DNA from: Streptomyces griseocarneus
Lineage (GTDB): Bacteria > Actinomycetota > Actinomycetes > Streptomycetales > Streptomycetaceae
DNA: 64,000 bases
Direction of reading: 5' to 3'
NCBI RefSeq assembly: GCF_014655595.1
Contig: NZ_BNBL01000012.1
Location: forward strand, 62,001-126,000
This document shows positions 45,063-53,421 of the stretch, piece after piece. Each line of letters begins with the position of its first letter. Position 1 is the first letter of the stretch. The notes under the pieces were generated by a model that was not told the DNA's origin, made no database searches, and worked only from the letters and a program-made list of their open reading frames with translations. Made by a program: the position numbers and the translations under genes.

Positions 45063-45196
45063 GGGGCCGGGGCGGGCCGCCGGGCCCTGGCAGGGGCGTC
45101 GGGGTTATTTGCGGCTGCGGTCGGGGCTCGCTCGACGGTTGACGGGGGCCGTAAATAATCCAGCCCCGGAAGGGCCCGGCGGACCGCCCCGGCCCC
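45063..45196. repeat. 134-bp near-perfect palindrome before murB
   Basis: Bases 45063-45087 pair with 45172-45196 with a single G-A mismatch in 25 positions, and TTATTT (45105-45110) pairs with AAATAA (45153-45158) nearer the centre. The 42-base middle is GC-rich. The short AT steps are conspicuous in this genome. It could fold into a long hairpin RNA or be a small mobile-type repeat. Confidence 0.75.
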
Positions 45197-45239
45197 GGCC
45201 CCGGAAAGCCGGTCCCCGCACCCCCGTACCCTGGTGCCC

Positions 45240-46295
45240 GTGCAGGAACGACACGACGCCCCCCTCGCCCCCCTGACCACCTTCCGCCTCGGCGGCCCGG
45301 CGACCCGCCTGATCACGGCCGTCACCGACGCCGAGGTGATCGACGCGGTCCGTGAGGCCGACGAGAGCGGCACCCCGCTGCTGATCATCGGCGGCGGAAG
45401 CAACCTCGTCATCTCCGACAAGGGCTTCGACGGCACCGCCCTGCGCATCGCCACCACCGGCTTCGACCTCCAGGGCACCCGCCTCGAGCTCGCCGCCGGC
45501 GAGAACTGGTCCGACGCCGTCGCCCGCACCGTGGAAGCCGGCCTCGCCGGCATCGAGTGCATGGCCGGCATCCCCGGCTCCGCCGGCGCCACGCCCATCC
45601 AGAACGTCGGCGCCTACGGCCAGGACGTCTCCGCCACGATCACCGAGGTCGTCGCGTACGACCGCCGGTCCGGCGAGACCGTGGTCATCCCCAACGCCGA
45701 CTGCGCGTTCTCCTACCGCCACAGCCGGTTCAAGGAGGACCCCACGCGCTACGTCGTCCTGCGCGTCCGCTTCGAGCTGGAGGACGCCGGAGGGCTCTCC
45801 GCGCCCCTGAAGTACCCCGAGACCGCCCGCGCCCTCGGCGTCGAGGCCGGCGACCGCGTCCCGGCCGCCCGCGCCCGTGAGACCGTCCTCAAGCTCCGCG
45901 CCGGCAAGGGCATGGTCCTCGACCCCGAGGACCACGACACGTGGTCGGCCGGCTCGTTCTTCACCAACCCCGTCCTCACCGCCGCCGAGCACGCCGCGTT
46001 CCTGACCCGCGTGGCCGAGCGCCTCGGCCCGGACGTGGCACCGCCGGCCTTCCCGGCCGGGGACGGCATGGTCAAGACGTCGGCCGCGTGGCTGATCGAC
46101 CGGGCCGGCTTCACGAAGGGCTACGGGGCCGGGCGCGCCCGGATCTCCACGAAGCACACGCTGGCCCTGACGAACCGCGGTGAGGCGTCCACGGAGGATC
46201 TGCTGGCCCTGGCCCGCGAGGTCCGCGACGGGGTCCATGCGGCATTCGGCGTCACCCTCGTGAACGAGCCCGTGACGGTGGGCGTCAGCCTGTAG
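45240..46295 (+). CDS. murB: UDP-N-acetylmuramate dehydrogenase
   Basis: A 351-residue FAD enzyme that reduces UDP-GlcNAc-enolpyruvate to UDP-MurNAc in peptidoglycan synthesis. FAD contacts are in IIGGGSNLVISD and GIPGSAGATPIQNVGAYGQ. The catalytic residues are Arg in FSYRHSRF, Ser in AGSFFTNP and the last Glu in LVNEPV. GTG at 45240 gives the usual N-terminus. TACCCT eight bases upstream suggests the message may be leaderless; GTG at 45234 is a possible longer start. A REP-like hairpin follows the stop. Confidence 0.95.
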   Translation: MQERHDAPLAPLTTFRLGGPATRLITAVTDAEVIDAVREADESGTPLLIIGGGSNLVISDKGFDGTALRIATTGFDLQGTRLELAAGENWSDAVARTVEAGLAGIECMAGIPGSAGATPIQNVGAYGQDVSATITEVVAYDRRSGETVVIPNADCAFSYRHSRFKEDPTRYVVLRVRFELEDAGGLSAPLKYPETARALGVEAGDRVPAARARETVLKLRAGKGMVLDPEDHDTWSAGSFFTNPVLTAAEHAAFLTRVAERLGPDVAPPAFPAGDGMVKTSAAWLIDRAGFTKGYGAGRARISTKHTLALTNRGEASTEDLLALAREVRDGVHAAFGVTLVNEPVTVGVSL

Positions 46296-46312
46296 CCTGC
46301 GGCCCGGTGGTC

Positions 46313-46357
46313 GGTTGTGCCCACCCGTTCCGCCTTGCGGAACGATTGCCCACAACC
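46313..46357. repeat. REP-like element, copy 2; also terminator between murB and add
   Basis: A nested inverted repeat: GGTTGTG...CACAACC outside and GTTCCGC-CTT-GCGGAAC inside. It lies between the convergent murB and adenosine deaminase genes, 17 and 10 bases from their stops, so it can end both transcripts. The right half matches copy 1 over 22 bases with one change. Confidence 0.75.
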
Positions 46358-46366
46358 GGGGCGGCG

Positions 46367-47383
46367 TCAGGCCGCCCAGGCGTCGATGTCCGCCAGCAGC
46401 TCCCGCCGCACGGCGTCCGGCGCAGCCGACCCCCGTACCGACTGCCGCGCCAGCTCCGCCAGCTCCGTGTCCGTGAAGCCGTGGTGCTCGCGCGCGAACT
46501 CGTACTGGGCGGCGAGCCGCGAGCCGAAGAGGAGCGGGTCGTCCGCGCCGAGAGCTATCGGCACGCCCGCCTCGAACAGCGTGCGCAGCGGCACGTCGCC
46601 CGGCTTGTCGTAGACACCGAGGGCGACGTTCGACGACGGGCAGACCTCGCAGGTCACGCCGCGTTCCGCGAGCTTGCGCAGCAGCCGCGGGTCCTCGGCG
46701 GCCCGCACGCCGTGCCCGACGCGGGCCGCGTGCAGGTCGTCCAGGCAGTCCCGCACGCTGCTGGGCCCGGTGAGCTCGCCGCCGTGCGGGGCGGCCAGCA
46801 GGCCGCCCTCACGGGCGATCTCGAAGGCGCGGTCGAAGTCGCGGGCGAGCCCGCGCCGCTCGTCGTTGGAGAGGCCGAAGCCGACGACGCCGCGGTCGGC
46901 GTAGCGCACCGCGAGCCGGGCGAGGGTGCGGGCGTCCAGCGGGTGCTTCATGCGGTTGGCGGCGACGAGCACCCGCATGCCCAGGCCGGTCTCCCGCGAG
47001 GCCGTCTCGACCGCGTCGAGGATGATCTCCAGGGCGGGGATCAGGCCGCCCAGCCGGGGCGCGTACGAGGTGGGGTCGACCTGGATCTCCAGCCACCGGG
47101 AGCCGTCCCGTACGTCCTCCTCGGCGGCCTCGCGCACCAGCCGCCGGATGTCGTCCTCGGACCGCAGGCACGAGCGCGCGATGTCGTACAGCCGCTGGAA
47201 GCGGAACCAGCCCCGTTCGTCCGTGGCCCTCAGCTTCGGCGGCTCTCCGCCGTTCAGCGCCTCCGGCAGGTGCACGCCGTACTTGTCGGCGAGCTCCAGC
47301 AGGGTCGAGGGGCGCATCGACCCCGTGAAGTGCAGGTGCAGATGGGCTTTCGGCAGCAACCGGACGTCACGAACGCTCTCCAT
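46367..47383 (-). CDS. add: Adenosine deaminase family protein
   Basis: A 338-residue zinc TIM-barrel enzyme that deaminates adenosine (or a related adenine compound). The first metal motif is HLHLHFTGS, a variant of HLHLDGS common to one actinomycete clade. The others are PHGGELTGP (His and catalytic Glu), RVGHG, and ALGADDPLLFGS with the last Asp pair. The variant motifs leave the exact substrate open. ATG at 47383 starts MESVRDVRLLPKAH. It is downstream of the aminotransferase gene on the same strand but separated by a terminator. Confidence 0.88.
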   Translation of the reverse strand: MESVRDVRLLPKAHLHLHFTGSMRPSTLLELADKYGVHLPEALNGGEPPKLRATDERGWFRFQRLYDIARSCLRSEDDIRRLVREAAEEDVRDGSRWLEIQVDPTSYAPRLGGLIPALEIILDAVETASRETGLGMRVLVAANRMKHPLDARTLARLAVRYADRGVVGFGLSNDERRGLARDFDRAFEIAREGGLLAAPHGGELTGPSSVRDCLDDLHAARVGHGVRAAEDPRLLRKLAERGVTCEVCPSSNVALGVYDKPGDVPLRTLFEAGVPIALGADDPLLFGSRLAAQYEFAREHHGFTDTELAELARQSVRGSAAPDAVRRELLADIDAWAA

Positions 47384-47459
47384 CCCAAGATCTTGCCGTA
47401 ACCGTCCGTCAACCGGAAGGGACTTTCCCCGAAGGGACGCCGAAGGGGCGCCGCCCCGA

Positions 47460-47501
47460 AAACACATGCGGGCCCCCGGCAAACACATGCGGGCCCCCGG
47501 C
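47460..47501. repeat. Perfect 21-bp tandem duplication
   Basis: A 21-base unit starting AAACACATGCGGGC occurs twice without a change (47460-47480 and 47481-47501). The second copy forms the left arm of the aminotransferase terminator. Confidence 0.9.
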
Positions 47502-47519
47502 CGAAGCCGGGAGCCCGCA
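47488..47519 (-). terminator. Terminator of the aminotransferase gene
   Basis: A 13-base-pair stem with one C-A mismatch and a CGAA loop, starting 22 bases after the aminotransferase stop. Confidence 0.75.
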
Positions 47520-47540
47520 GGCGGTACGTGAAGCAGGGGC

Positions 47541-48779
47541 CTACGCCGTGGCCTCCGCCAGCAGCTTCTGGATCCGCGAGACGCCCTCGACGAGATCCTC
47601 GTCACCCAGCGCGTACGACAGGCGCAGGTAGCCCGGTGTGCCGAACGCCTCACCCGGGACCACGGCGACCTCGGCCTCGTCCAGGATCAGCGCGGCGAGC
47701 TCCACGGACGTGGCGGGGCGCCGGCCGCGGATCTCCTTGCCGAGCAGCTCCTTGACCGACGGGTAGGCGTAGAAGGCGCCCTCCGGCTCCGGGCAGAAGA
47801 CGCCGTCGATCTCGTTGAGCATCCGCACGATCGTGCGCCGGCGGCGGTCGAAGGCGACCTTCATCTCCTCGACGGCCGTCAGGTCGCCCGAGACGGCGGC
47901 CAGCGCGGCCACCTGGGCCACGTTCGAGACGTTCGACGTGGCGTGGGACTGCAGGTTGGTGGCGGCCTTGACGACGTCCTTCGGGCCGATGATCCAGCCC
48001 ACGCGCCAGCCCGTCATCGCGTACGTCTTGGCGACGCCGTTGACGACGATGCACTTGTCGCGCAGCTCCGGCACGACGACCGGCAGCGAGGAGAACTCCG
48101 CGTCGCCGTAGACGAGGTGCTCGTAGATCTCGTCCGTCAGCACCCACAGGCCGTGCTCGGCGGCCCAGCGGCCGACGGCCTCCACCTGCTCGCGGGAGTA
48201 GACCGCGCCGGTGGGGTTGGAGGGGGAGACGAAGAGCAGGACCTTCGTCCGCTCCGTGCGCGCCGCCTCCAGCTGCTCGACCGAGACCCGGTAGCCCGTG
48301 GTCTCGTCGGCGACGACGTCCACCGGCACGCCGCCCGCGAGGCGGATCGACTCGGGGTAGGTGGTCCAGTACGGGGCCGGGACGATGACCTCGTCGCCCG
48401 GGTCGAGGATGGCGGCGAAGGCCTCGTAGATGGCCTGCTTGCCGCCGTTGGTGACGAGCACCTGGGAGGCCTCGACCTCGTAGCCCGAGTCGCGCAGCGT
48501 CTTGGCGGCGATGGCGGCCTTGAGCTCGGGGAGGCCGCCGGCCGGGGTGTAGCGGTGGTAGCGGGGGTCGCGGCAGGCCTCGATGGCGGCGTCGACGATG
48601 TACCCGGGGGTGGGGAAGTCGGGCTCGCCGGCTCCGAAGCCGATCACCGGACGCCCGGCGGCCTTGAGGGCCTTGGCCTTGGCGTCCACGGCGAGGGTGG
48701 CGGACTCGGAGATCGCACCGATGCGGGCCGACACCCGGCGCTCGGTGGGGGACTGGACGGGAGGAGTGGCGTCGCTCAT
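47541..48779 (-). CDS. aspC: Pyridoxal phosphate-dependent aspartate-type aminotransferase
   Basis: A 412-residue class I aminotransferase, probably aspartate/2-oxoglutarate. The PLP Lys is 251 in GVAKTYAMTGWRVG. FGAGEPDFPTP, VTNGGKQAIYEA, VPAPYWTTYPE and SPSNPTGAVYS are the family cofactor- and substrate-binding blocks. It belongs to the I-gamma group typical of actinobacteria and thermophiles. ATG at 48779 fits the conserved N-terminus, although the ribosome-binding site is weak. Frames extending upstream read through repeats and are unlikely. Confidence 0.93.
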   Translation of the reverse strand: MSDATPPVQSPTERRVSARIGAISESATLAVDAKAKALKAAGRPVIGFGAGEPDFPTPGYIVDAAIEACRDPRYHRYTPAGGLPELKAAIAAKTLRDSGYEVEASQVLVTNGGKQAIYEAFAAILDPGDEVIVPAPYWTTYPESIRLAGGVPVDVVADETTGYRVSVEQLEAARTERTKVLLFVSPSNPTGAVYSREQVEAVGRWAAEHGLWVLTDEIYEHLVYGDAEFSSLPVVVPELRDKCIVVNGVAKTYAMTGWRVGWIIGPKDVVKAATNLQSHATSNVSNVAQVAALAAVSGDLTAVEEMKVAFDRRRRTIVRMLNEIDGVFCPEPEGAFYAYPSVKELLGKEIRGRRPATSVELAALILDEAEVAVVPGEAFGTPGYLRLSYALGDEDLVEGVSRIQKLLAEATA

Positions 48780-48832
48780 GGGGGCATCGTCCCAGACCGG
48801 CAGGGAAGCGGACACACAGGTTTCGGATGCCG

Positions 48833-48939
48833 GGCGGCCCCTTCTCCGCACCCCCCGGCGGCCCCTTCTCCGCACCCCCCGGCAGGCCCTCCCCGCACCC
48901 CTCGGCGGGCCCCTGCGCAGCCCCTCTTCACACCCCCCG
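48833..48939. repeat. Imperfect 24-bp tandem repeats upstream of the aminotransferase
   Basis: Two perfect 24-base copies of a unit starting GGCGGCCCCTTCTCCGCA (48833-48856 and 48857-48880) are followed by two or three degenerate ones. This fills the otherwise gene-free stretch 48780-49095, together with the tRNA-Trp promoter region. Confidence 0.8.
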
Positions 48940-49032
48940 GCAGGCCGCCGCGCCCCTCGCTGTTCGACGACGGCGCCAGGACCACGTACACTCATGCGTC
49001 GTTGGCCCCTCACAGGCGAATCGCTCCATGCA

Positions 49033-49060
49033 TGCACACCGTGCCCCGTGCACACCGTGC
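49033..49060 (+). repeat. 12-bp direct repeat upstream of tRNA-Trp
   Basis: TGCACACCGTGC occurs at 49033-49044 and 49049-49060, 16 bases apart, immediately before the TACGTT (49077-49082) that is the likely -10 of the tRNA-Trp/secE transcript. Confidence 0.6.
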
Positions 49061-49095
49061 TTCCGGGTGGATGCGGTACGTTGGGGGAACCACAA

Positions 49096-49168
49096 AGGGT
49101 CGTAGCTCAATTGGTAGAGCACTGGTCTCCAAAACCAGCGGTTGGGGGTTCAAGTCCCTTCGGCCCTG
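49096..49168 (+). tRNA. tRNA-Trp (CCA)
   Basis: A 73-base cloverleaf: acceptor AGGGTCG/CGGCCCT, anticodon CCA in TCTCCAAAA, T-arm GGGGGTTCAAGTCCC. It lies directly before secE, the order found in most actinobacteria, and is probably cotranscribed with it. Confidence 0.96.
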
Positions 49169-49276
49169 CTACACGCATCGTCACCAGGGTGCGTGCGTGC
49201 GTACGTACTGAAATGCACCGCCGTGCGGCTCAACCGGGCGCGGCACGGCCACGACCCGGATTCAGGTGAGGACGTA

Positions 49277-49567
49277 GTGACGGAAGCCCTTGGCTCCACC
49301 GCGACGCCTGAGAGCGGTCGTCCCGAGGACGAGGTGGCCGCCAGGAAGGGCCGCCGTGGCGGGAAGCGCGGGAAGAAGGGCCCTCTGGGCCGCCTCGCGC
49401 TCTTTTACCGTCAGGTAGTAGCCGAGCTCCGCAAGGTCGTATGGCCCACCCGGAGCCAGTTGTCGACGTACACCACCGTGGTGATCGTCTTCGTTGTCAT
49501 CGTCATTGGTCTTGTGACCGTGATTGACTATGGGTTCGAGCAGGCCGTCAAGTACGTCTTCGGCTGA
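49277..49567 (+). CDS. secE: Protein translocase subunit SecE
   Basis: A 96-residue single-span membrane protein that clamps SecY in the protein-export channel. It has a basic N-terminal 45 residues (RKGRRGGKRGKKG), the conserved amphipathic helix FYRQVVAELRKVVWPTRSQL and one C-terminal membrane helix. The GTG follows GAGGA by five bases. nusG follows 83 bases later. Confidence 0.95.
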   Translation: MTEALGSTATPESGRPEDEVAARKGRRGGKRGKKGPLGRLALFYRQVVAELRKVVWPTRSQLSTYTTVVIVFVVIVIGLVTVIDYGFEQAVKYVFG

Positions 49568-49650
49568 GCCGGCCCCGCGCGTCAGGCGGCCCTCCCCGAG
49601 AGCCGCCTCTTCGCTCGTTCCACCCCTTGAAGCCAGGAAGAAGCAGCCAC

Positions 49651-50538
49651 GTGTCTGACCCGAACCTGAACGACGCCGCCGAGCCCGTCGCGGCTGAGGC
49701 CAACGTTGACGAGGCTGTCTCGGCCGAGGTCGAGGGCGACGACACCGCGCAGGAGATCGTCGAGAACGCCGACGGCGCCGACGAGCTGGACGCCGAGGAA
49801 GCCGCCGCCGGCGAGCCCGCCGAGGAGGCCGCGCTGCGCGTCGAGTCCGGCGACGAGGCCGAGGCCGTAGAGGCCGACGAGACCGAGGCCGAGGCCGAGG
49901 AGGCCGAGGAAGAGGCTCCCGTCGACCCGGTCGCCGCGCTCCGCGACGAGCTGCGTGGCCTGCCCGGCGAGTGGTACGTCATCCACACCTACGCCGGTTA
50001 CGAGAACCGCGTGAAGACCAACCTCGAGCAGCGCGCCGTCTCGCTGAACGTCGAGGACTACATCTTCCAGGCCGAGGTGCCGCAGGAAGAGGTCGTCCAG
50101 ATCAAGAACGGCGACCGCCGCACCGTCCGCCAGAACAAGCTCCCCGGCTACGTGCTGGTGCGCATGGACCTGACGAACGAGTCCTGGGGCGTCGTCCGCA
50201 ACACCCCGGGCGTCACCGGCTTCGTGGGCAACGCCTACGACCCGTACCCGCTGACCCTGGACGAGATCGTCAAGATGCTCGCCCCCGAGGCCGAGGCGAA
50301 GGCCGCCAAGGAGGCCGCCGAGGCCGAGGGCCGCCCGGCCCCCAGCCGCAAGGTCGAGGTCCAGGTGCTGGACTTCGAGGTGGGCGACTCGGTCACGGTC
50401 ACCGACGGTCCGTTCGCGACGCTGCAGGCGACGATCAACGAGATCAACGCCGACTCGAAGAAGGTCAAGGGCCTCGTCGAGATCTTCGGCCGCGAGACCC
50501 CGGTCGAGCTCAGCTTCGACCAGATCCAGAAGAACTGA
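49651..50538 (+). CDS. nusG: Transcription termination/antitermination protein NusG
   Basis: A 295-residue NusG. The first 100 residues are an acidic Glu/Ala/Asp-rich extension typical of Streptomyces. The NGN domain (EWYVIHTYAGYENRVKTNLEQR to RNTPGVTGFVG) binds RNA polymerase, and the C-terminal KOW domain (EVGDSVTVTDGPFATLQATI) contacts Rho or S10. GTG at 49651 follows AGGAAG. A terminator with a T run follows, so rplK probably has its own promoter. Confidence 0.96.
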   Translation: MSDPNLNDAAEPVAAEANVDEAVSAEVEGDDTAQEIVENADGADELDAEEAAAGEPAEEAALRVESGDEAEAVEADETEAEAEEAEEEAPVDPVAALRDELRGLPGEWYVIHTYAGYENRVKTNLEQRAVSLNVEDYIFQAEVPQEEVVQIKNGDRRTVRQNKLPGYVLVRMDLTNESWGVVRNTPGVTGFVGNAYDPYPLTLDEIVKMLAPEAEAKAAKEAAEAEGRPAPSRKVEVQVLDFEVGDSVTVTDGPFATLQATINEINADSKKVKGLVEIFGRETPVELSFDQIQKN

Positions 50539-50564
50539 CACCTCTCTGGCAAACGCTTCCGAAC

Positions 50565-50597
50565 AGGTCAGACCGGCGCAGACAGCCGGTCTGACCT
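50565..50597 (+). terminator. Terminator after nusG
   Basis: A perfect 13-base-pair stem with a seven-base loop, followed closely by CTCGGTTTTT, which gives a rare T run for this genome. Confidence 0.85.
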
Positions 50598-50698
50598 CTC
50601 GGTTTTTGGCCCGGCCACGTTACCCGTTATCGTGGTGCGGTATGCCTGCGCGCAGTGTGCGTGGGCAAAAAAACTCTCACTAGGACCCGGAGAGAGCA

Positions 50699-51133
50699 AT
50701 GCCTCCCAAGAAGAAGAAGGTCACGGGGCTTATCAAGCTCCAGATCAACGCCGGTGCCGCGAACCCGGCTCCGCCGGTCGGCCCCGCGCTGGGTCAGCAC
50801 GGCGTCAACATCATGGAGTTCTGCAAGGCCTACAACGCCGCGACCGAGTCGCAGCGTGGCATGGTCGTGCCGGTGGAGATCACGGTCTACGAGGACCGCT
50901 CCTTCACCTTCGTGACCAAGACTCCGCCGGCCGCCAAGCTGATCCTGAAGGCCGCGGGCGTGCAGAAGGGCTCTGGCGAGCCGCACAAGACCAAGGTGGG
51001 CAAGATCACCGAGGCTCAGATCCGCGAGATCGCCACGACCAAGATGCCCGACCTGAACGCCAACGACCTGGACGCCGCCGCGAAGATCGTCGCCGGCACC
51101 GCCCGTTCCATGGGCATCACGGTCGAGGGCTGA
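50699..51133 (+). CDS. rplK: 50S ribosomal protein L11
   Basis: A 144-residue L11, starting MPPKKKKVTGLIKLQINAGAANPAPPVGPALGQHGVNIMEFCKAYN. The conserved Pro residues of the thiostrepton-binding N-terminal domain (PAPPVGPAL) and the RNA-binding C-terminal domain (KVGKITEAQIREIA) are intact. Site GGAGAG before the ATG. It pairs with rplA as in other bacteria. Confidence 0.98.
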   Translation: MPPKKKKVTGLIKLQINAGAANPAPPVGPALGQHGVNIMEFCKAYNAATESQRGMVVPVEITVYEDRSFTFVTKTPPAAKLILKAAGVQKGSGEPHKTKVGKITEAQIREIATTKMPDLNANDLDAAAKIVAGTARSMGITVEG

Positions 51134-51231
51134 AGCTCGTAAGCGTGGGCTGACCCCCACACCCCGTAGCACCCCCGTGGAAGGGCCGGCGCGGCCCGCA
51201 CCACGACTCCAATCACCACTGAGGAGTTTCA

Positions 51232-51948
51232 GTGAAGCGCAGCAAGACTCTTCGCAACGCGGACGCGAAGATCGACCGGGAGCGTCTGTACGCTCCGCTC
51301 GAGGCCGTCCGTCTGGCGAAGGACACGACCTCCGTCAAGTTCGACGCGACCGTCGAGGTCGCCATGCGTCTGGGTGTCGACCCGCGCAAGGCCGACCAGA
51401 TGGTCCGCGGCACCGTGAACCTTCCGCACGGCACCGGTAAGACCGCCCGGGTCCTGGTCTTCGCGACCGGCGACCGTGCCGAGGCCGCGCGTGCCGCCGG
51501 CGCCGACATCGTCGGCGCCGACGAGCTGATCGACGAGGTCGCCAAGGGCCGCCTGGACTTCGACTCCGTCGTCGCCACCCCGGACCTCATGGGCAAGGTC
51601 GGCCGCCTGGGCCGCGTGCTCGGTCCCCGTGGTCTGATGCCGAACCCGAAGACCGGCACCGTCACCCCCGACGTGGCGAAGGCTGTCACGGAGATCAAGG
51701 GCGGCAAGATCGAGTTCCGCGTCGACAAGCACTCGAACCTGCACTTCATCATCGGCAAGGTCTCGTTCGACGAGGCCAAGCTGGTGGAGAACTACGCCGC
51801 GGCGCTCGAGGAGATCACCCGTCTCAAGCCGTCCGCCGCGAAGGGCCGCTACATCAAGAAGGCGACCCTGACCACCACGATGGGCCCCGGCATCGCGCTG
51901 GACCCGAACCGCACCCGCAACCTCCTGGTCGAGGACGAGACGGTCTGA
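51232..51948 (+). CDS. rplA: 50S ribosomal protein L1
   Basis: A 238-residue L1 of normal length that forms the ribosomal stalk near the E site. VNLPHGTGK and LGPRGLMPNPKTGTV are the RNA-contact motifs. GTG start with GAGGAG nearby (51221). The 98-base spacer from rplK is longer than usual for E. coli. It ends in a very strong terminator. Confidence 0.98.
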   Translation: MKRSKTLRNADAKIDRERLYAPLEAVRLAKDTTSVKFDATVEVAMRLGVDPRKADQMVRGTVNLPHGTGKTARVLVFATGDRAEAARAAGADIVGADELIDEVAKGRLDFDSVVATPDLMGKVGRLGRVLGPRGLMPNPKTGTVTPDVAKAVTEIKGGKIEFRVDKHSNLHFIIGKVSFDEAKLVENYAAALEEITRLKPSAAKGRYIKKATLTTTMGPGIALDPNRTRNLLVEDETV

Positions 51949-51980
51949 GGACCTCCTCGTAGCGCGTGAAGCGTCGTGGG

Positions 51981-52018
51981 CCGGGCCCCGCACCCCTTTC
52001 GGGGGGTGCGGGGCCCGG
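51981..52018 (+). terminator. Terminator after rplA
   Basis: A perfect 16-base-pair stem with a six-base TTTCGG loop, extendable at its base, begins 32 bases after the L1 stop. Confidence 0.8.
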
Positions 52019-52109
52019 CTCGTTGGCGGACCGCACGCGGGGCCCGTACGGGCCCGCAGGGCCGGTTTCCGCTCGATTTGCGTCTTCGTGACGCCATCAC
52101 CTAAGGTAT

Positions 52110-52291
52110 CGAAAGCCAAAGACCGCTGGTCGTTGCTGTGCCTCCTCCTGGAGGTGTGGTGACCGAAGGATCCGCTAGCTGCGGGCGACCTGCGCAGGTG
52201 TTGAGTGGTTGCACTCCCGTCGAGACGTAAGAGCATTACGTCCCCGCGGTCGAGTCACGCCCCGAGCGCCTGCGCCGGGGCGTTTCGTTTT
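52110..52291 (+). ncRNA. Ribosomal protein L10 leader (rplJL autoregulatory leader)
   Basis: The 400-base gap between rplA and rplJ holds a long structured leader, with internal stems such as CCTCCTCCTGGAGG and GACGTAA...TTACGTC. It ends in an attenuator-like hairpin (CGCCCCG/CGGGGCG, 52258-52282) followed by TTTCGTTTT. This matches the known arrangement in which the L10-L12 complex binds its own leader. Boundaries are approximate; covariation was not checked. Confidence 0.7.
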
Positions 52292-52352
52292 GCCCAGGTC
52301 CCTTCTCGCGCCTATGCGGTCCGATGAATCACCCGGAAGGAGGCCGAGGCTC

Positions 52353-52883
52353 ATGGCGACGTCCGCCAAGGCTTCTGCGGTTGCCGAGCTGACGGACAAG
52401 TTCCGCAGCTCGAACGCCGCAGTGCTGACTGAGTACCGCGGTCTCACCGTGGCGCAGCTCAAGACGCTGCGCCGTTCGCTCGGTGAGAACGCCCAGTACG
52501 CCGTGGTGAAGAACACGCTGACCCAGATCGCCGCCCGTGAGGCCGGGATCACGCTGGAGGACCAGCTCTTCGCTGGCCCGACGGCCGTTGCCTTCGTCAC
52601 CGGTGACCCGGTGGAGTCGGCGAAGGGTCTTCGTGACTTCGCCAAGGAGAACCCCAACCTGATCATCAAGGGCGGTGTCCTTGACGGCAAGGCGCTGTCC
52701 GCCGATGAGATCAAGAAGCTTGCGGACCTCGAGTCCCGCGAGGTTCTGCTCAGCAAGCTGGCCGGTGCCATGAAGGGCAAGCAGTCCCAGGCTGCCTCGC
52801 TCTTCCAGGCGCTGCCGACGAAGCTCGTCCGCACTGCGGACGCGCTGCGCGCCAAGCTCGCCGAGCAGGGCGGTGCCGAGTAA
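52353..52883 (+). CDS. rplJ: 50S ribosomal protein L10
   Basis: A 176-residue L10, the base of the L12 stalk. The N-terminal RNA-binding domain (VAELTDKFRSSNAAVLTEYRGLTVAQL) and the C-terminal helix that binds L12 dimers (LPTKLVRTADALRAKLAEQ) are present. ATG at 52353 follows GGAAGGAGG by nine bases; an open frame further upstream overlaps the leader and is not used. Confidence 0.97.
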   Translation: MATSAKASAVAELTDKFRSSNAAVLTEYRGLTVAQLKTLRRSLGENAQYAVVKNTLTQIAAREAGITLEDQLFAGPTAVAFVTGDPVESAKGLRDFAKENPNLIIKGGVLDGKALSADEIKKLADLESREVLLSKLAGAMKGKQSQAASLFQALPTKLVRTADALRAKLAEQGGAE

Positions 52884-52989
52884 TTCGGCTCGCGCATTGA
52901 CCGGTGCCACCCGGCACCGGTCGTAGCGGGCCGTACGCCCGCCGACATGTACATCCGGCACCTGCCGAATTAGTGGAAGGACCGCCATC

Positions 52990-53376
52990 ATGGCGAAGCT
53001 CACCCAGGACGAGCTGCTCGCGCAGTTCGAGGAGATGACCCTCATCGAGCTCGCGGCCTTCGTGTCCGCGTTCGAGGAGAAGTTCGACGTCACCGCCGCC
53101 GCTGCCGCGCCGGTCATGGTCGCCGGTGTCGCCGGTGGCGACGCCGCCGCCGCCGTCGAGGAGCAGGACGAGTTCGACGTCATCCTCACCGCCGCCGGTG
53201 ACAAGAAGATCCAGGTCATCAAGGTCGTGCGCGAGCTGACCTCCCTGGGTCTGAAGGAGGCCAAGGACCTCGTCGACGGCACCCCGAAGCCGGTCCTCGA
53301 GAAGGTCGCCAAGGACGCCGCGGAGAAGGCCGCCGAGGCCCTCAAGGGCGCCGGCGCCTCCGTCGAGGTCAAGTGA
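52990..53376 (+). CDS. rplL: 50S ribosomal protein L7/L12
   Basis: A 128-residue stalk protein. The N-terminal dimerisation domain, a short Ala-rich hinge, and the C-terminal factor-binding domain (KIQVIKVVRELTSLGLKEAKDLVDGTPKPV) are all present. It is 106 bases after rplJ in the same operon. ATG follows GGAAGGACC. A hairpin follows at 53422. Confidence 0.98.
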   Translation: MAKLTQDELLAQFEEMTLIELAAFVSAFEEKFDVTAAAAAPVMVAGVAGGDAAAAVEEQDEFDVILTAAGDKKIQVIKVVRELTSLGLKEAKDLVDGTPKPVLEKVAKDAAEKAAEALKGAGASVEVK

Positions 53377-53421
53377 CCTTCGGGAGTCCGCTGACTCTCC
53401 TCTGACTCACGTCAGTAACCT

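Noticed and set aside
48833..48939. CRISPR array
   Set aside because: Repeats are directly adjacent and degenerate, without unique spacers, and no cas genes are present.
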